Source: Cydia pomonella (Eukaryota; Arthropoda; Insecta; Lepidoptera; Tortricidae). From it: 64,000 nucleotides of DNA. Positions 42,923-54,800 of the stretch are shown here, piece after piece. The notes below the pieces were generated by a model. That model searched no databases. It was given only the letters and a program-made list of their open reading frames with translations, and was not told where the DNA came from. The DNA is taken from NCBI RefSeq assembly GCF_033807575.1, contig NC_084710.1, positions 21,804,357 to 21,868,356 of the forward strand. The letters are read 5' to 3'. The number at the start of each line of letters is the position of its first letter. Position 1 is the first letter of the stretch. Made by a program: the position numbers and the translations under genes.

Positions 42923-45886
42923 TATTTATTATTTATCTAAGGACGAGCCACACGAATTCGATCCAATCGTGCAGTCTAACGCCACAACGCGATTGGTTGA
43001 TGAGTTCGCATCACGAGCGCGAGTGGCCGCAACTAGTTGCGTTAGACTGCACGATTGGCTCGAAGTCGTGAGTGACACCACTGAACTAGCACCATTCTTA
43101 GTGCCTATGCAGATATCAATGATGCAAGAGTGCTAGGTGGCGCCCCCTACGCAGTTTTGCGTAATATCCCCTATTAACGGAAATTAAATGGGCGCACTGG
43201 GAAATGACGCCATACTTGTAGTTGGACTTGAGAATTTTCTTTTTATCGATGATAACGTTTTTGGGGTTGACAAAGAATCGTAAAATTTGGAAGGTATAAG
43301 ACAAAAAATTGTCATGTCCAAGTACTTATAAGTTTTGATTGCCTTGAGAGTGTCGAAATATAAGTTTTTTTGCGGCATAAACGGCCGTACTTTTAAATAT
43401 TTACGTTAACTTTAGAACTTTAGAAATTTTTTCATAGCTTCAAAAAACTGAGCAGGGGCCAGAGTATATGGTTTTAATTTCAAATCTATACGTTCCTGAG
43501 ATAAAGGGTCTTGACAGACAGACAGACGGACGGACGTAGGGAAAACGAAGTGATCCTATAAGGGTTCCGTTTTTTTCCTTTTGAGACACGGAACCCTAAA
43601 AAAACATGCCTACGTTAATTTAATTATTCCTTACGTCATCAATTGAAATTAAATATGCACGTGTTAACTGAAAGTAATTTGTTTACAGCAGACGGTTAAC
43701 CGCAAATCGTTATTTTTAGGGTTCCGTGAGAAAAAATTGGTTGTTTGTTGTTGTTGTGTTTGTTGTAATTTTAAGATTATTATAATGTAATGTTTACCCA
43801 GGTATTGGCTGTTGTATTTATAAATGTTGTTATGTATTTTTCATGTCACTATATGCTGTTACTATAAATGTTGTATTGACTTGTAAAAGAGCTCTTGAGG
43901 CCTACTTGCAGAATAAATTTTTGAATTTTGAATTTTGAAAACTCAAAACGTAAACGGAACCCTTATAGGATCACTCGTGTGTTACGTCCATCTTTTACAG
44001 CTAATTTGCTCCGAAAGTACTGAACCGATTGAGGTGAAATTTGGTACACATAATATGTACCGTTAAGGAATTTTATTTCAGTACAATGTCGTCGACAATA
44101 GATAGGGTCCCCAGCTACTTTCATATTGATTAGTCACTGTGACAAAGTGCGAAATATTATTATAGGTACTATTATTGTTTGTCCTTGTCATACGGCCCGA
44201 TTCGAACTATAAGAGACATCAAATATTAGGTCTAGATGCGATATGGATCGGATATGTCAGTGTCAAAAGTGACGTTTCTTCAAGCAAAAACAAAAACGTT
44301 TCTTCAATGAAACGTCACTTTGGATCCGATCCGATCCGATCCGGGCCGATAGTCTCACTTTTCATTTCTGCCTACTTCTAAAAAGGCCTATGTGCCACGT
44401 CAAATGTTCGGTGTTCCTGGTTCCTGTCACCTGGTCTCCAGGTCCTGGTGAGTAAAAATGAATCTGACCTAATTACGTACCTAGGCTGTTTTTGACATTA
44501 CATGACAACATAATGTCAGGAATGTTAAAACGTGTCTTTAATTTCGTCGCATTACGTATGTTCTGTCCCTCATAAGGGTAGTACTTCTACAGAAAATTCT
44601 ATATCTATGGAAATCATAGATTGAAGTCGGTGACAAAACCTAAGTCAAAAAAGTAGTTGATAAATTAGCGTCAACTTCGATTTTAACAAAAAAAAAAAAC
44701 AAAAAAATAAGTGATGTACGGTACGGAACCCTTGGAGCGTGAGTCCGACTCACACTTAAACCGTTTATTAATCTAGCCTTAAAAAAGGCGAAATGAAGAA
44801 CACCCAATTAATAACCATGGGTGCTACAAGTGAGTGACCTAACAAAGAGAATTCCATATTACGTACAAAAACTGTATCAAATGCTTTGTCCTTTTTTACG
44901 AACGAAATTCTAATCTAAATACATAAACAATGACATCACGTTTTTTTGTATACATCCAAATTGTATTTTTTGCACGTCCTATATTTTCCGCTCTATTTAT
45001 TTTACTTGTAACAGAAACACTTAACTAAGGTCCTACCGCGAACATCGAAGTTCGTAAATTGCGGGCATTTTTCTCTTTTACCCCAATTAAGGCGTAATTA
45101 GAGTGACGGAGATAGGTGCCCTTAATTTACAAACTTCGGTGTTCGCGGTAGGCCCTCTGACCATAAATGAACCTTATAACATTGCTATAAGGGTTATGAA
45201 TAGACGCTGCATGCGAATACGTAGTGTTCTCTCTGTCGCACTTACCTACGGTGTGTAGGTGTGACAGAGAGTACACTACGTATTCGCGTGCAGTGACTGT
45301 TTAATTTTACTATAATAATTTGGACGACGATACAAACTTAACTTGCCTTTAAATGCAGTTTTATAGTTCTTACTCATATCATCTTAAGGTTTAAAATATA
45401 AATTATCGCCAGTAAAAGGTTATCAGTAGTCATTACAACTCATACCTACAACAACGATGGTCATTTTTGACTATGTGGGCGTGGTGGTAATGTGACAAAT
45501 TGTGTCTTTCAAGTACAAAAACCCTAATTGTAGTAGCATTTTGTAACAAAAGAGTAGGAAGCGTGTGTGGATTTGACATTAGAATTAATAACTAGTTTTT
45601 GACGCCAAAGTCAAAGTCATATTACGTCATATCTGTGTCACAGTATAGGGACCGTGCGCGTTGGAGGGTCTGCCATCTTGTGGTCTGAATCGGAACCATA
45701 AACATGCACATTTACACGTCAAGTGTTTTCTTGTGCATAGTAGGTTCTGCCATCTTGTGGGCTACATCGGAACAATAAACATCACATTTACGCTTCGCGC
45801 CAAAAATCTGACAGCTCCTGTGCTGCCTCCTACAGTTCATGCACGCTCCCTATAAAAAGTAACAGTGTACACCGTGTGTGTGTGTG

Positions 45887-45925
<39 letters not shown>

Positions 45926-47544
45926 AGTGGGCTTTTGATGTTTGCGTAAATGCCAACACTGCACAAGAACACAGTAGGGTTGTCTCAGACTTTTACTCAA
46001 CTGCCCAAAAGGACAGCTGGGTGAATCAATATAGGCAGCCCTGTTAGTGCTAGTAGTACCGAGCTACTAACAACGGCGATGTATGCAGCTCGGGTGCGCG
46101 CAAAATCGAATGTCTGTATTGTTTTATAGACTGTGTCTGTCTTGCATTACTAACTTTCATCACACTTGCTCGTAAACGGTGTTATTGTATGTACTCGTAT
46201 ATTCACGGGCGTAAAAAAATTATTACAAGCTTTTATTTACTTTCACCTGACCGTTGTCTGTTTGTAATCAAATCTTGCAAGCTAAATTTGACCCACTTCC
46301 CGGTTTCCGATGAAGCTGAAAATTTGCATACATATGTAAGTCGGGTGACAATGCAATATTATGGTACCATCGAGATGATCTGATGATGGAGACAGGAGGT
46401 GGCCATAGGAACTCTGTGATAAAACAACGTAACCTAATTGTGTTTGGGGTTTTTAGAATTGTCTCGATGAGTATTAGTTACTTGTGGAAGAAAAGTACAG
46501 TCAGCGATAAAAGCTTGTACCAAAAATGAAATTTTTGCCAAAAACTTATTTTAAATTTGATTACTGCCACGTGCATATTTTTAAATTATGTCACCAATTC
46601 ATACGAACCAAGTAGATATAAATGATTTTTACTTTTAAAATACTGACTAATAATTAAATATTAAAAAATATAAATAAAATAAAATATATAAATATTTATG
46701 AATAAAAAAACCGCCGTTTGAAACATTTTTTACTCAATTTTCAATTGTGGCTGAAAAACAGAGACGCCTTCGATGCCTAACCTGTCAAAAATTACAATAT
46801 GGCGGATGAATGTTTGAAATGTCACCGTATTTAACCGGGCTTAAAATTAAATTCTTTTTTACCGCCCTTAATACACAATGTAGAGGCTGCTCGGAAATAG
46901 AAGAGTCGTGGAATGTATGGTATAATTATTCATTCTGCGAATCGGGCCGAAAAAGTCTTCTAGTTAATTATATTATTTTATTATGTACATAACAAGCATA
47001 TTCTTAGTACCTCGCGCGTAGATAATAATGTCAATGTTTGTATGGGGTAACTGTCAATAAAATGTTTGTTGACATATTTTAGAAGTTTAGCACATTAATT
47101 TACTTAGAAAAGTAACATTCAAGTAATAAAAACACGGTTAAAACATATTTGTTCAATTTTTTTTAAATTAAGCTCAACCAAAAGAATCTTAAAGAAACGG
47201 TTATAGGGCCCATCGGCGCGGGAAGTATAAATGTTATATTTTCTACAGGAATCTATGCTTCGATCTTTTCTTACTCAGACGAAATAGAGGTCAAGACACC
47301 CGAGTACCTGTATTTTAACATCTTAGTTCGGAGGTCAATACTCTTCCGACCATGCACTTTGCTAAGCATCCCAATTAGAACAGTTAGACGTGCAGGCCAA
47401 AATGTACATGTCAAGGTTCCTCAGTGATTCTGTCGAAATTTAGCACAAAACGTAGTATGCCATAAAGTGCTGGACAGTATTCTACACTAAAGTGTGCTTT
47501 TAGTGTAGGTTGCCTTGGGGTCTAGCCAAGATGTAAACCACGAA

Positions 47545-47901
47545 ACACTTTTATTTTTCGTTATATAGTTGTGCCCACTCGGTCTTTAAAAAGAGCGCTC
47601 CGATCTAGGTCAATCGGGCAAAGGAACTAACTCGCTCTGTTAGTTTATTTAGTTTAGGAGCAAATCTCGAAATCTGAAGGAAAGGAAGGAACTAACTAAA
47701 TCGATCCGGTCCGTGGCTGCCGTTATCTAGTGTGCGAGAGGGACATCGCTATAGACTATTTGTTACTAGGTACCGACTACTGAACTAAAGGACCGAGACT
47801 GATTAAGAGCGCTTAAGATGAACTAGTTCCTTTCGGTCCTGATCGACTTAAGCCTATTTCGTTAGACTCGTAAACGCGTATCGAAAAATAAAAGTGTGTC
47901 T
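47545..47901. mobile_element. Foldback element spanning the right duplication breakpoint
   Basis: ACACTTTTATTTTTCG (47546) and CGAAAAATAAAAGTGT (47884) form inverted ends, with weaker inner pairing (AAAGGAACTA / TAGTTCCTTT). The duplicated unit stops at 47775, inside this element. In copy 1 only the left part remains. Confidence 0.55.
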
Positions 47902-47970
47902 GAATCATTTACGTTTTGAAAGAAATTGATGCTTGAGAGATCGCAAAGCACTTTAGTATTGATAATGATA

Positions 47971-48201
47971 ATATCCTGATAATATCATATATATAAGACT
48001 GGTATGTCAACAACAATGCTCATAATAGACTTGCATACTTTATGCCTCAAATACCTTACCTAGAACCCCATTATAACCAATGTGAACCTATAAAGACCGA
48101 TAAAGGGCGGGAAGGCGTTCAAGATACTTCTAAATATCCTGATAATATGATATATATGACTGGTATGTCAACAATAATGCTCATAATAGACTTGCATACT
48201 C
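47971..48201 (+). repeat. Two direct copies of a ~163-bp unit
   Basis: ATATCCTGATAATATCATAT at 47971 and ATATCCTGATAATATGATAT at 48134 each start a ~68-bp conserved block ending TAATAGACTTGCATACT. A third partial relic of the intervening part (CCAATGTG.AC.TATAAAG) lies near 48307. Confidence 0.65.
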
Positions 48202-48738
48202 CAGTCCTCAAATACCCAACCTTTCTAGTTTGGGTATTTGATGCTAGAGAGCTAGGAGTTTGGGTATGTTTGTGAGTTGGGTATTTGGGTATGGGGTCTC
48301 CCCATTAAACCAATGTGGACTTATAAAGGTCGAAGAGGTGTCCAAATTATTTCTAGAGGACACACTTACTAGGCGTTATTACGCTTACTTCACTTATTTG
48401 GCCCTGATGATGATGGTGCTCAATCCACAGAAATTATATTGGCACTAATCTTTTTGCAAAAAGCAAAGTTCTACTGAAAGAAGAAAATAAAATGTCATGT
48501 CCGATGTCAAAAATGTTGTAAATGTTACCGGTAAATGTCATGTAAACATCGGTACCAATAAAAGTTAAGAATGATTTGTGACTTCGCGAGTATAAGTGTA
48601 ATAATACGATGTGAGAAAAATAATTCGGGAGGTATTCAGTTTCGATGTCCCCAGATGAGCACATTTGTAAGGTGGTATTTGTAGAATTTAGTTTTGCACT
48701 GAGGTTAGGTTAGTTTAAGGGCGACATCTGGCATACCT
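48202..48738. other. Intergenic stretch with TTTGGGTAT words
   Basis: Irregular repeats of TTTGGGTATTTG around 48227-48295, otherwise no feature. The 76-77-codon frames here are not supported. Confidence 0.4.
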
Positions 48739-48912
48739 AAGGGCGTCCGCTAGCTGGTGCGGGTGCACGAAGCGGGCGCACACACGCGGGTGCCATTGTA
48801 GGTAAAATCCATCGCACGCATCCGCGCCAGTTTGCGATGCTCATACAGTTTTTTTACAGACGTTAACCCGCTCACCCGCTCCGTGCAACCGCGCCAGCTA
48901 GCGTACGCCCTA
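48739..48912. mobile_element. PIF/Harbinger-type MITE
   Basis: AGGGCGTCCGCTAGCTGGTG at the left and AGGGCGTACGCTAGCTGGCG on the complement of the right form ~40-bp TIRs. TAA flanks both sides, matching the 3-bp T(A/T)A duplication of Harbinger elements. Strikingly GC-rich against its surroundings. Confidence 0.7.
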
Positions 48913-49282
48913 ATATGGATTTTATTCCAAAGTGTGCGCTGTCATTACTTTTAGTTTTCGCATTTTAGATAGTCAACAACTTTGTACCATATTCGGAATA
49001 AATAAACGTACATTCCCACACCACCTAGGTCAAAGTGTGACCAGAATTTTCCATATAGTTTCAAAACATCATACATAGCACGGACGTACTGACAGTTTTA
49101 TTTATATGATATAAGGCACTCCCTGAATACTAAATACCTTGTTGACTGTTGACTAAGCTTGGGAGTAAAGTCATAATCATTGTTGTAGGACATTTGTCCA
49201 TACCACAGATCTAGAATGAATCTAGAATCACGCTTAAAGATAATTCAAGTGCGCAACAGAGCTACGTATATAAACATTTGAT

Positions 49283-49362
49283 GAGTTTCGTATTTTCGGT
49301 GGTGGGTATTTATATTTATTTGCGTATTTATTTTGCAGTGGGAGGGTGAGAACATTAGACAG
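49283..49362 (+). repeat. Single-arm relative of the 62-kb palindrome
   Basis: GAGTTTCGTATTTTCGGTGG, then TATTTATTTGCGTATTTATT and GTGGGAGGGTGAGAACATTA match the right arm at 62337-62412 with several changes. No opposite arm is present here. Confidence 0.65.
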
Positions 49363-50070
49363 ACTACAAAACTCGATCACTTTTGAGCTTCATAACGGCC
49401 GCTAGCGGCCGCTTGAATGTATCAAAACGTAAGATTAGCAGACTGGAAAACGGGAAAAGCGGATAGTTACGGTGGGTGGGGCTTGTACAGTCGAGTTCAT
49501 AAATATGCCATAATATGTATTGTTAAACTAAATACACCAGTCATCATCAAATAAAGGATTTAATACAATAAAAACAGACATAACTTGGGAAACGCCACTA
49601 CGGCGCCGCCATTGCCGCGGTGCTCATCTGTCAGTCCTTGCCGCGCTATAGTGATGTGACCGTATCCAATACCGATTGTAGGCTGCACTCGAGAAAGCTT
49701 CAGTGTGTGATTACTTTTAGCGATAAGACTGCCAGTTGTATGTCCTGTTCCTTTTCATATTGGTAAGCATATATGTATACTTTCTTTTTTTTTTTAATGG
49801 CTGTCCATTGGGTTGTACAATGACGACTTTCCTCGCGTACAGACGCTGTTTAAATCATCTGTCAAAATGTTACAGGCCTCATGATGGGTGATACATTTTT
49901 TTCACCTTATTGCAATGGATTAACAGGTTCCCTGTCCGGGTGCTGAATGTGGTGTGTGTGTGTGTGTGGGTGTTTTGGTTTTTTTAATTTATTACTTTAT
50001 TACTACCAAAGAAAATTGACATGATTCCAATTTTCGTCGCACTTTTGTTATTTGGCAGGCATCTTTTTTT
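49363..50070. other. Intergenic stretch
   Basis: Contains a perfect 16-bp palindrome, CGGCCGCTAGCGGCCG, near 49397 and a short GT run near 49953. No gene. Confidence 0.4.
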
Positions 50071-50397
50071 TTATACTACGTCGGTGGCAAACAAGCATAC
50101 GGCCCGCCTGATGGTAAGCAGTCTCCGTAGCTTATGTACGCCTGCAACTCCAGAGGAGTTACTTGCGTGTTGCGATCTTAACAACCCTCCCTCCCCTCGT
50201 TGAGCTCTGGCAACTTTACTTACCGGTAGGAACACAACACTATGAGTAGGGTCTAGTGTTATTTGGCTGCGGTTTTCTGTAAGGTGGAGGTACTTCCCCA
50301 GTTGGGCTCTGCTTTAGATCTGGAATAACATCCGATGTGCTGTACATACCTCTCTTGTGGACGTAGTTTAAGGACATACCCGGGTCCACAAATCTGT
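50071..50397 (-). repeat. Repeat A, near full length
   Basis: Tail TTATACTACGTCGGTGGC at the left and head GGACATACCCGGGTCC at the right, with ~30 bases lost near 50340. Confidence 0.75.
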
Positions 50398-50576
50398 GTA
50401 TCCACACTGTTAATTGACAATTGGTAAACCTTATCAAAGACTTATGTGTCATTTGTAGCTTGAAGGTGAGCAAAATACTTGTTCCATTTATATAGATATG
50501 TATGCATATTAGATTCAAGATGGTCACGATCATGAGATAACTATGGGAACTATTTAAACCAAGAATGTAGACTTTT

Positions 50577-50858
50577 TTTTTAAACTACGTCGGAGGCAAA
50601 CAAGCATACGGCCTGCCTGATGGTAAGCAGTATCCGTAGCCTATGTACGCCTGCAACTCCAGAGGAGTTACATGCGCGTTGCCGACCCTAACCCCCTCCC
50701 ACCCTCGTTGAGCTCTGGCAACCTTACTCACCGGCAGGAACACAACACTATGAGTAGGGTCCAGTGTTATTTGGCTGCGATTTTCTGTAAGGTGGAGGTA
50801 CTTCCCCAGTTGGGCTCTGCTCCAGATCTGGAATGACATCCGCTGTGCTGTGCCCTGC
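50577..50858 (-). repeat. Repeat A, 5'-truncated
   Basis: Same family, only 180 bp from the previous copy and in the same orientation. It stops at GCTGTGCTGTGCCCT. The 140-codon minus-strand frame across it is part of the repeat. Confidence 0.75.
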
Positions 50859-51192
50859 GAATACTTATGATCAGTAAGATCATCTGAGGTAACCCTGTAC
50901 TCGATTGAAGGCTGTAACCTAAAGATACAAAATAGTAGATTGTTAACCAAGGGATGAAAGGCACTCATTTCTGTCGAGTTAGTTAGTTTGGCCGGAGGTG
51001 TCGTCAAGGTGTTGATTACGACTTTTAAAGGAAACTAACATTAACACTCATCAATAAGTAGTCATGAATTGGAACAACTGGAAAAGTAAAAAGCACTAGT
51101 TCGCGAAATTAAACTTTCCGCACTCTGAACAGCTACGTAATGTAGCACTTTTTGAGCAACTGTATTAAAAAGATAGTTATCAGATCTCTCAG

Positions 51193-51336
51193 GGCTCCTC
51201 TACACGATGGCCTATCGTACGCCAGTCTAAGGGACGTAGCTATGCAGTGGAATGAGATAGCAATATCACTTGCTCCCTCTAACGCATAAATGCGTCCCTT
51301 GGACTGGCCTACGCTGGGCCATCGTGTAGAGGAGCC
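51193..51336. mobile_element. Foldback MITE (GGCTCCTCTACACGATGG ends)
   Basis: GGCTCCTCTACACGATGGCC occurs at the left and, reverse-complemented, at the right, with pairing continuing through GCCAGTC(T/C)AAGGGACG to give ~50-bp arms. Confidence 0.8.
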
Positions 51337-51717
51337 ATCATATCCTACGCCTTAGCGACTACTATATACTCCGTGTCACCCACGATGACGCGTAGATTTG
51401 TCAAATGTAACCTTTAATAAAATTACATTACGATTCAAGGCACGTGTCTTCGCGAATGACTTGATCTATAGTTCAATAATTATGTGAGCCTTTGTGGCTA
51501 GTGAACTTGACCGTCAGAACAATCGGTATTACATTGAGTCCACATAATGCCGTAATAAAACCACTAGGTAGTTACTCGCACGAGTGCTTGCCGATTGCGA
51601 AACGGAAGGTCAAGTACTTGTACGAGAATCTAGACTTGAGTGTATACCTATTTACTAGCTCCAATGCACTGAAGTTCGTCTAGTGATAAAATAAATGTTT
51701 ATTTATTTTAACATTTT
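51337..51717. other. Intergenic stretch, nothing recognised
   Basis: No supported feature. Confidence 0.4.
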
Positions 51718-51939
51718 TGACGACCAATCTGGCCTAGTGGGTAGTGACCCTGCCTATGGTCCTGGGTTCGAATCCCGGTAACGGCATTAATTTGTGTGAT
51801 GAGCACAGATATTTGTTCCTGAGTCATGGATATTTTCTATGTATTTGTATATTATATATTTCGTTGTTCAAACACAAGCCTTCTTGTCTTACCGTGGGAC
51901 ATAGTCAATTTGTGTAAGAATGTCCCTATAATATTTATT
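51718..51939 (+). mobile_element. SINE B, diverged copy
   Basis: The A box GGCCTAGTGGGTAG and B box GGTTCGAATCC are present. The tRNA-like region has lost the ACGAAGCTGA segment seen in other copies. It abuts the LINE that follows. Confidence 0.8.
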
Positions 51940-53275
51940 CAAGTCAAGTCAAAATATTCTTTATTCAAATAGGCCTAGCAACAAGCACTTTTAAATCGTC
52001 AAATTTTACAAATATCATCTTAATCTAAATATCAGAGCAATTTATTGATGCAGTTATTATTGTTCTAAAAAAAACATTGAACTATTATAGATATGGTAAA
52101 CTTAATAATAAGAATTTCACAAAAAGATCGTCAATCATCAAAATTGTATAAAAATACTAGTCTAGAACCTTTCTAGAATAAAATCTAAATGTCAAAAAAT
52201 ACGGTATATATATATACATTGAATTATCAATTTCATCATTAATAACATAACAATAAATAATTCATTCTTTACAATCACACTTAATCCCACGGTGTTTCAT
52301 CATTCATGTAGTCTTGTGTGCTATAATAGGCTTTAGAGATAAGCTTACGTTTTACATAATTTTTAAATTGACTAACAGACAATTCAGTTATAATATTAGG
52401 AAGTTTATAGTAAAATCTTACACAATTACCCATGAATGATTTCTTAATTTTATGGAGCCTACTGAAGGGCACTGCGAGCTTATGCTTATTTCTAGTATTA
52501 ATATTATGTATTTCACAGTTTTTCTTAAAACTGGCAATGTTTTTATGTACATACAGAATATTCTCATAAATATATTGACAGTGCACTGTCATTATGTTAA
52601 TGTCCTTAAACTTATCTCTAAGTGTGTCTCTATGGTACATTTTATATATTGCACGAATAGCCCTCTTCTGCAGAACAAAAATGGTATTTATCTCTGAAGC
52701 ACTACCCCATAGTAAAATACCATATGACATAATGCTATGAAAGTAACTAAAGTAAACTAATCGAGCTGTTTTCACGTCTGTTAACTGACGGATCTTGCTC
52801 ACTGCAAAAGCTGCAGAACTCAGTCTATTCGAGAGATTAGCAATATGGGGACCCCATTGTAGTTTAGAATCTAAAGTTATACCAAGAAAAACTGTGCTAT
52901 CTACTAGTTCCAATTCCTCATCCTTGACAATGACACCTGTTTGCTCATTCCTTATGTGACTTGTAACAAACTTAATGCACTTAGTCTTTTTCTCATTTAA
53001 CAATAAATTATTAACATTAAACCAATTTACTACTTTAGAAATAGCATTGTTTACATCACTGCAAGCTTGTTGCTGTCGTTTGACTTTGAAAATAAGTGAG
53101 GTATCGTCTGCAAACAATACTATGTCATGGTGGGTCTTTACAAGGTAAGGCAGGTCATTAATGTAGATAAGGAACAGGAACGGCCCCAATATTGATCCCT
53201 GCGGTACACCCATAGAGACCAATGACCCCGGTGATCGCTGTCCACTCACATCAACCCTTTTGTAAGTAAGACTTT
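51940..53275 (-). mobile_element. 5'-truncated Jockey/CR1-like LINE
   Basis: The 3' end lies at the left: on the minus strand TTTGAATAAAGAATATT carries a polyadenylation signal and is followed by a TTGACTTGAC simple tail. The right end stops within the reverse-transcriptase domain near 53275. No clean target duplication was seen. Confidence 0.75.
52281..53270 (-). pseudogene. LINE reverse transcriptase, C-terminal ~330 aa, 5' truncated
   Basis: The intact minus-strand frame carries GVPQGSILGPFLFLIYINDL, the catalytic VLFADDTSLI and FLGITLDSKLQWGPHI, then a C-terminal domain with SYGILLWGSAS. Coding sequence continues upstream of the first ATG (RVDVSGQ), which shows that the true start lies beyond the truncation. 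The endonuclease and N-terminal RT motifs are absent, so it is inactive by itself although no internal stop is seen. Confidence 0.88.
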
Positions 53276-53328
53276 ATTAAATTCAGTGCCGAGCTTTTCG
53301 AGAGTTGTTTATGAATAATATTTATTTT

Positions 53329-53549
53329 TAGGGTCCCGTACCCAAAGGGTAAAACTGGACCTTATTACTAAGACTCTGCTGCCCGTCCGTCTGCCTGTCT
53401 GTCCGTCTGTCACCAGGCTGTATCTCATGAACCGTGATAGTTAGGCAGTTGAAATTTTCACAGATTATGTATTTCTGTTGCCGCTATAACAACAAATACT
53501 AAAAAGTGAGGAATCCTCGGTGGGCGAGTCCGACTCGCGCTTGTCCGGT
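53329..53549 (-). repeat. Repeat C, reverse copy
   Basis: Reads GGGTCCCGTACCCAAAGGGT through CTGTCACCAGGCTGTATCTC to GAGTCCGACTCGCGCTTGTC, the complement of the copy at 54262-54477. Confidence 0.7.
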
Positions 53550-53710
53550 ATTTGTCACATGTAGATCAAACGACTCTGTAATGGGATATTTTTGTTAAAA
53601 TAGTTGTAAGTACGAAAAATAATTAAGATAGGAGTCCCGCTTTACCTACATTTTCAAAGCGGCTAAGACCCATACTAAAACATTTTAATGTTATCTTAAT
53701 AGTTTTTAAA

Positions 53711-53978
53711 TAAATAAATAAATATTATAGGACATTATTACACAAATTGACTAAGTCCCACAGTAAGCTCAATAAGGCTTGTATTGAGGGTACTTAGACA
53801 ACGATATATATAATATATAAATATTTATAAATACTTAAATACATAGAAAACACCCATGACTCAGGAACAAATATCCATGCTCATCACACAAATACATGCC
53901 CTTACCAGGATTTGAACCCGGGACCATCAGCTTCGTAGGCAGGGTCACTACCCACTAGGCCAAACCGGTCGTCAAACT
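53711..53978 (-). mobile_element. SINE B, reverse copy
   Basis: The complement shows the TTGACGACCGG head, A box TGGCCTAGTGGGT and B box GGTTCAAATCC. It is the closest match to the copy at 34343. Confidence 0.85.
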
Positions 53979-54261
53979 TACTTGATATGTGTTTGCCCGT
54001 GACCTCTAACAATACAAAAGGGCAAAAATACAGACTAAAACAATACAATAGCTAAGTGATACAATCTTCTTAAATAATTAACTTGAAATTCCTAAAACGT
54101 TCAGTCATATTATAATGACTATTTTAATGTACCTAATGAGAGCATAACTGGTTAATTAGCAGTAAAACAAAGATAATATAGCGCGGTTTATTCGAAAATA
54201 TTAACAGTGCCATCTATTGGCAAGATAAAATCTTATATATCATAAAACCTAATATACCAAA

Positions 54262-54477
54262 AAAAAACCCGGAAAAGTGCGAAACGGACTCACCCACCGA
54301 GGGTTCCGTACTTTTTAGTATTTGTTGTTATAGCGGAAACAGAAATATATCATCTGTGAAAATTTCAACTGTCTAGCTATCACGGTTCATGAGATACAGC
54401 CTGGTGACAGACGGACGGACAGCGGAGTCTTAGTAGTAGGGACCCGCTTTACCCTTTGGGTACGGACGGAACCCTAA
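54262..54477 (+). repeat. Repeat C, uninterrupted copy
   Basis: Runs from CCCGGAAAAGTGCGAAACGG through AGATACAGCCTGGTGACAGA to CCCTTTGGGTACGGACGGAACCC. It shows the undisturbed state of the site that was split at 33612. Confidence 0.7.
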
Positions 54478-54557
54478 AAAGTGACACACAGGTCACTTGA
54501 TGGGAAGCGGTCGTCTTTATCCGTAGAAATAAGCACCTTTAAATACCCTTAAATAAT

Positions 54558-54800
54558 GGCCCGATTAGAAGAATGAGATACGATAACGATAAGTTCTCAT
54601 TCAGATATCGTTTGTATGTCGTATAATTGATAGAAGCAGCTCGATTCGGGCAACCAATGTCACTTTGACGTTAGAAATATCGTAGATAGATCTTATTGGG
54701 ATCACAGCGGAATCGAAATAAACGTCAATTTTGACATGTCGTTTAGTTATCGATCTTTTAAAGATCTTAATCGTGTTCTAATCATTCTTCGAATCGGGCC
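54558..54800. mobile_element. MITE (GGCCCGATTCGAA family), copy 2
   Basis: GGCCCGATTAGAAGAATGA at the left and GGCCCGATTCGAAGAATGAT on the complement of the right. It contains an internal GATCTTTTAAAGATC palindrome. Confidence 0.75.

Larger units (their letters stand above)
40661..47775 (+). repeat. 7.1-kb tandem duplication, copy 2
   Basis: Matches 33539-40657 in order and orientation at an offset that drops from 7122 to 7118 through four single-base homopolymer differences. Three extra bases (TTA, 40658-40660) stand at the junction. Every element listed in copy 1 recurs here, for example the foldback elements at about 42944-43069, 44194-44347, 45029-45161 and 45209-45295, the GT run at about 45874-45923 and repeat E at 46282-46495. 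Confidence 0.97.

Noticed and set aside
50585..51007. A 140-codon minus-strand frame
   Set aside because: Most of it is repeat A read in sense orientation. The same peptide fragments appear wherever the repeat occurs.
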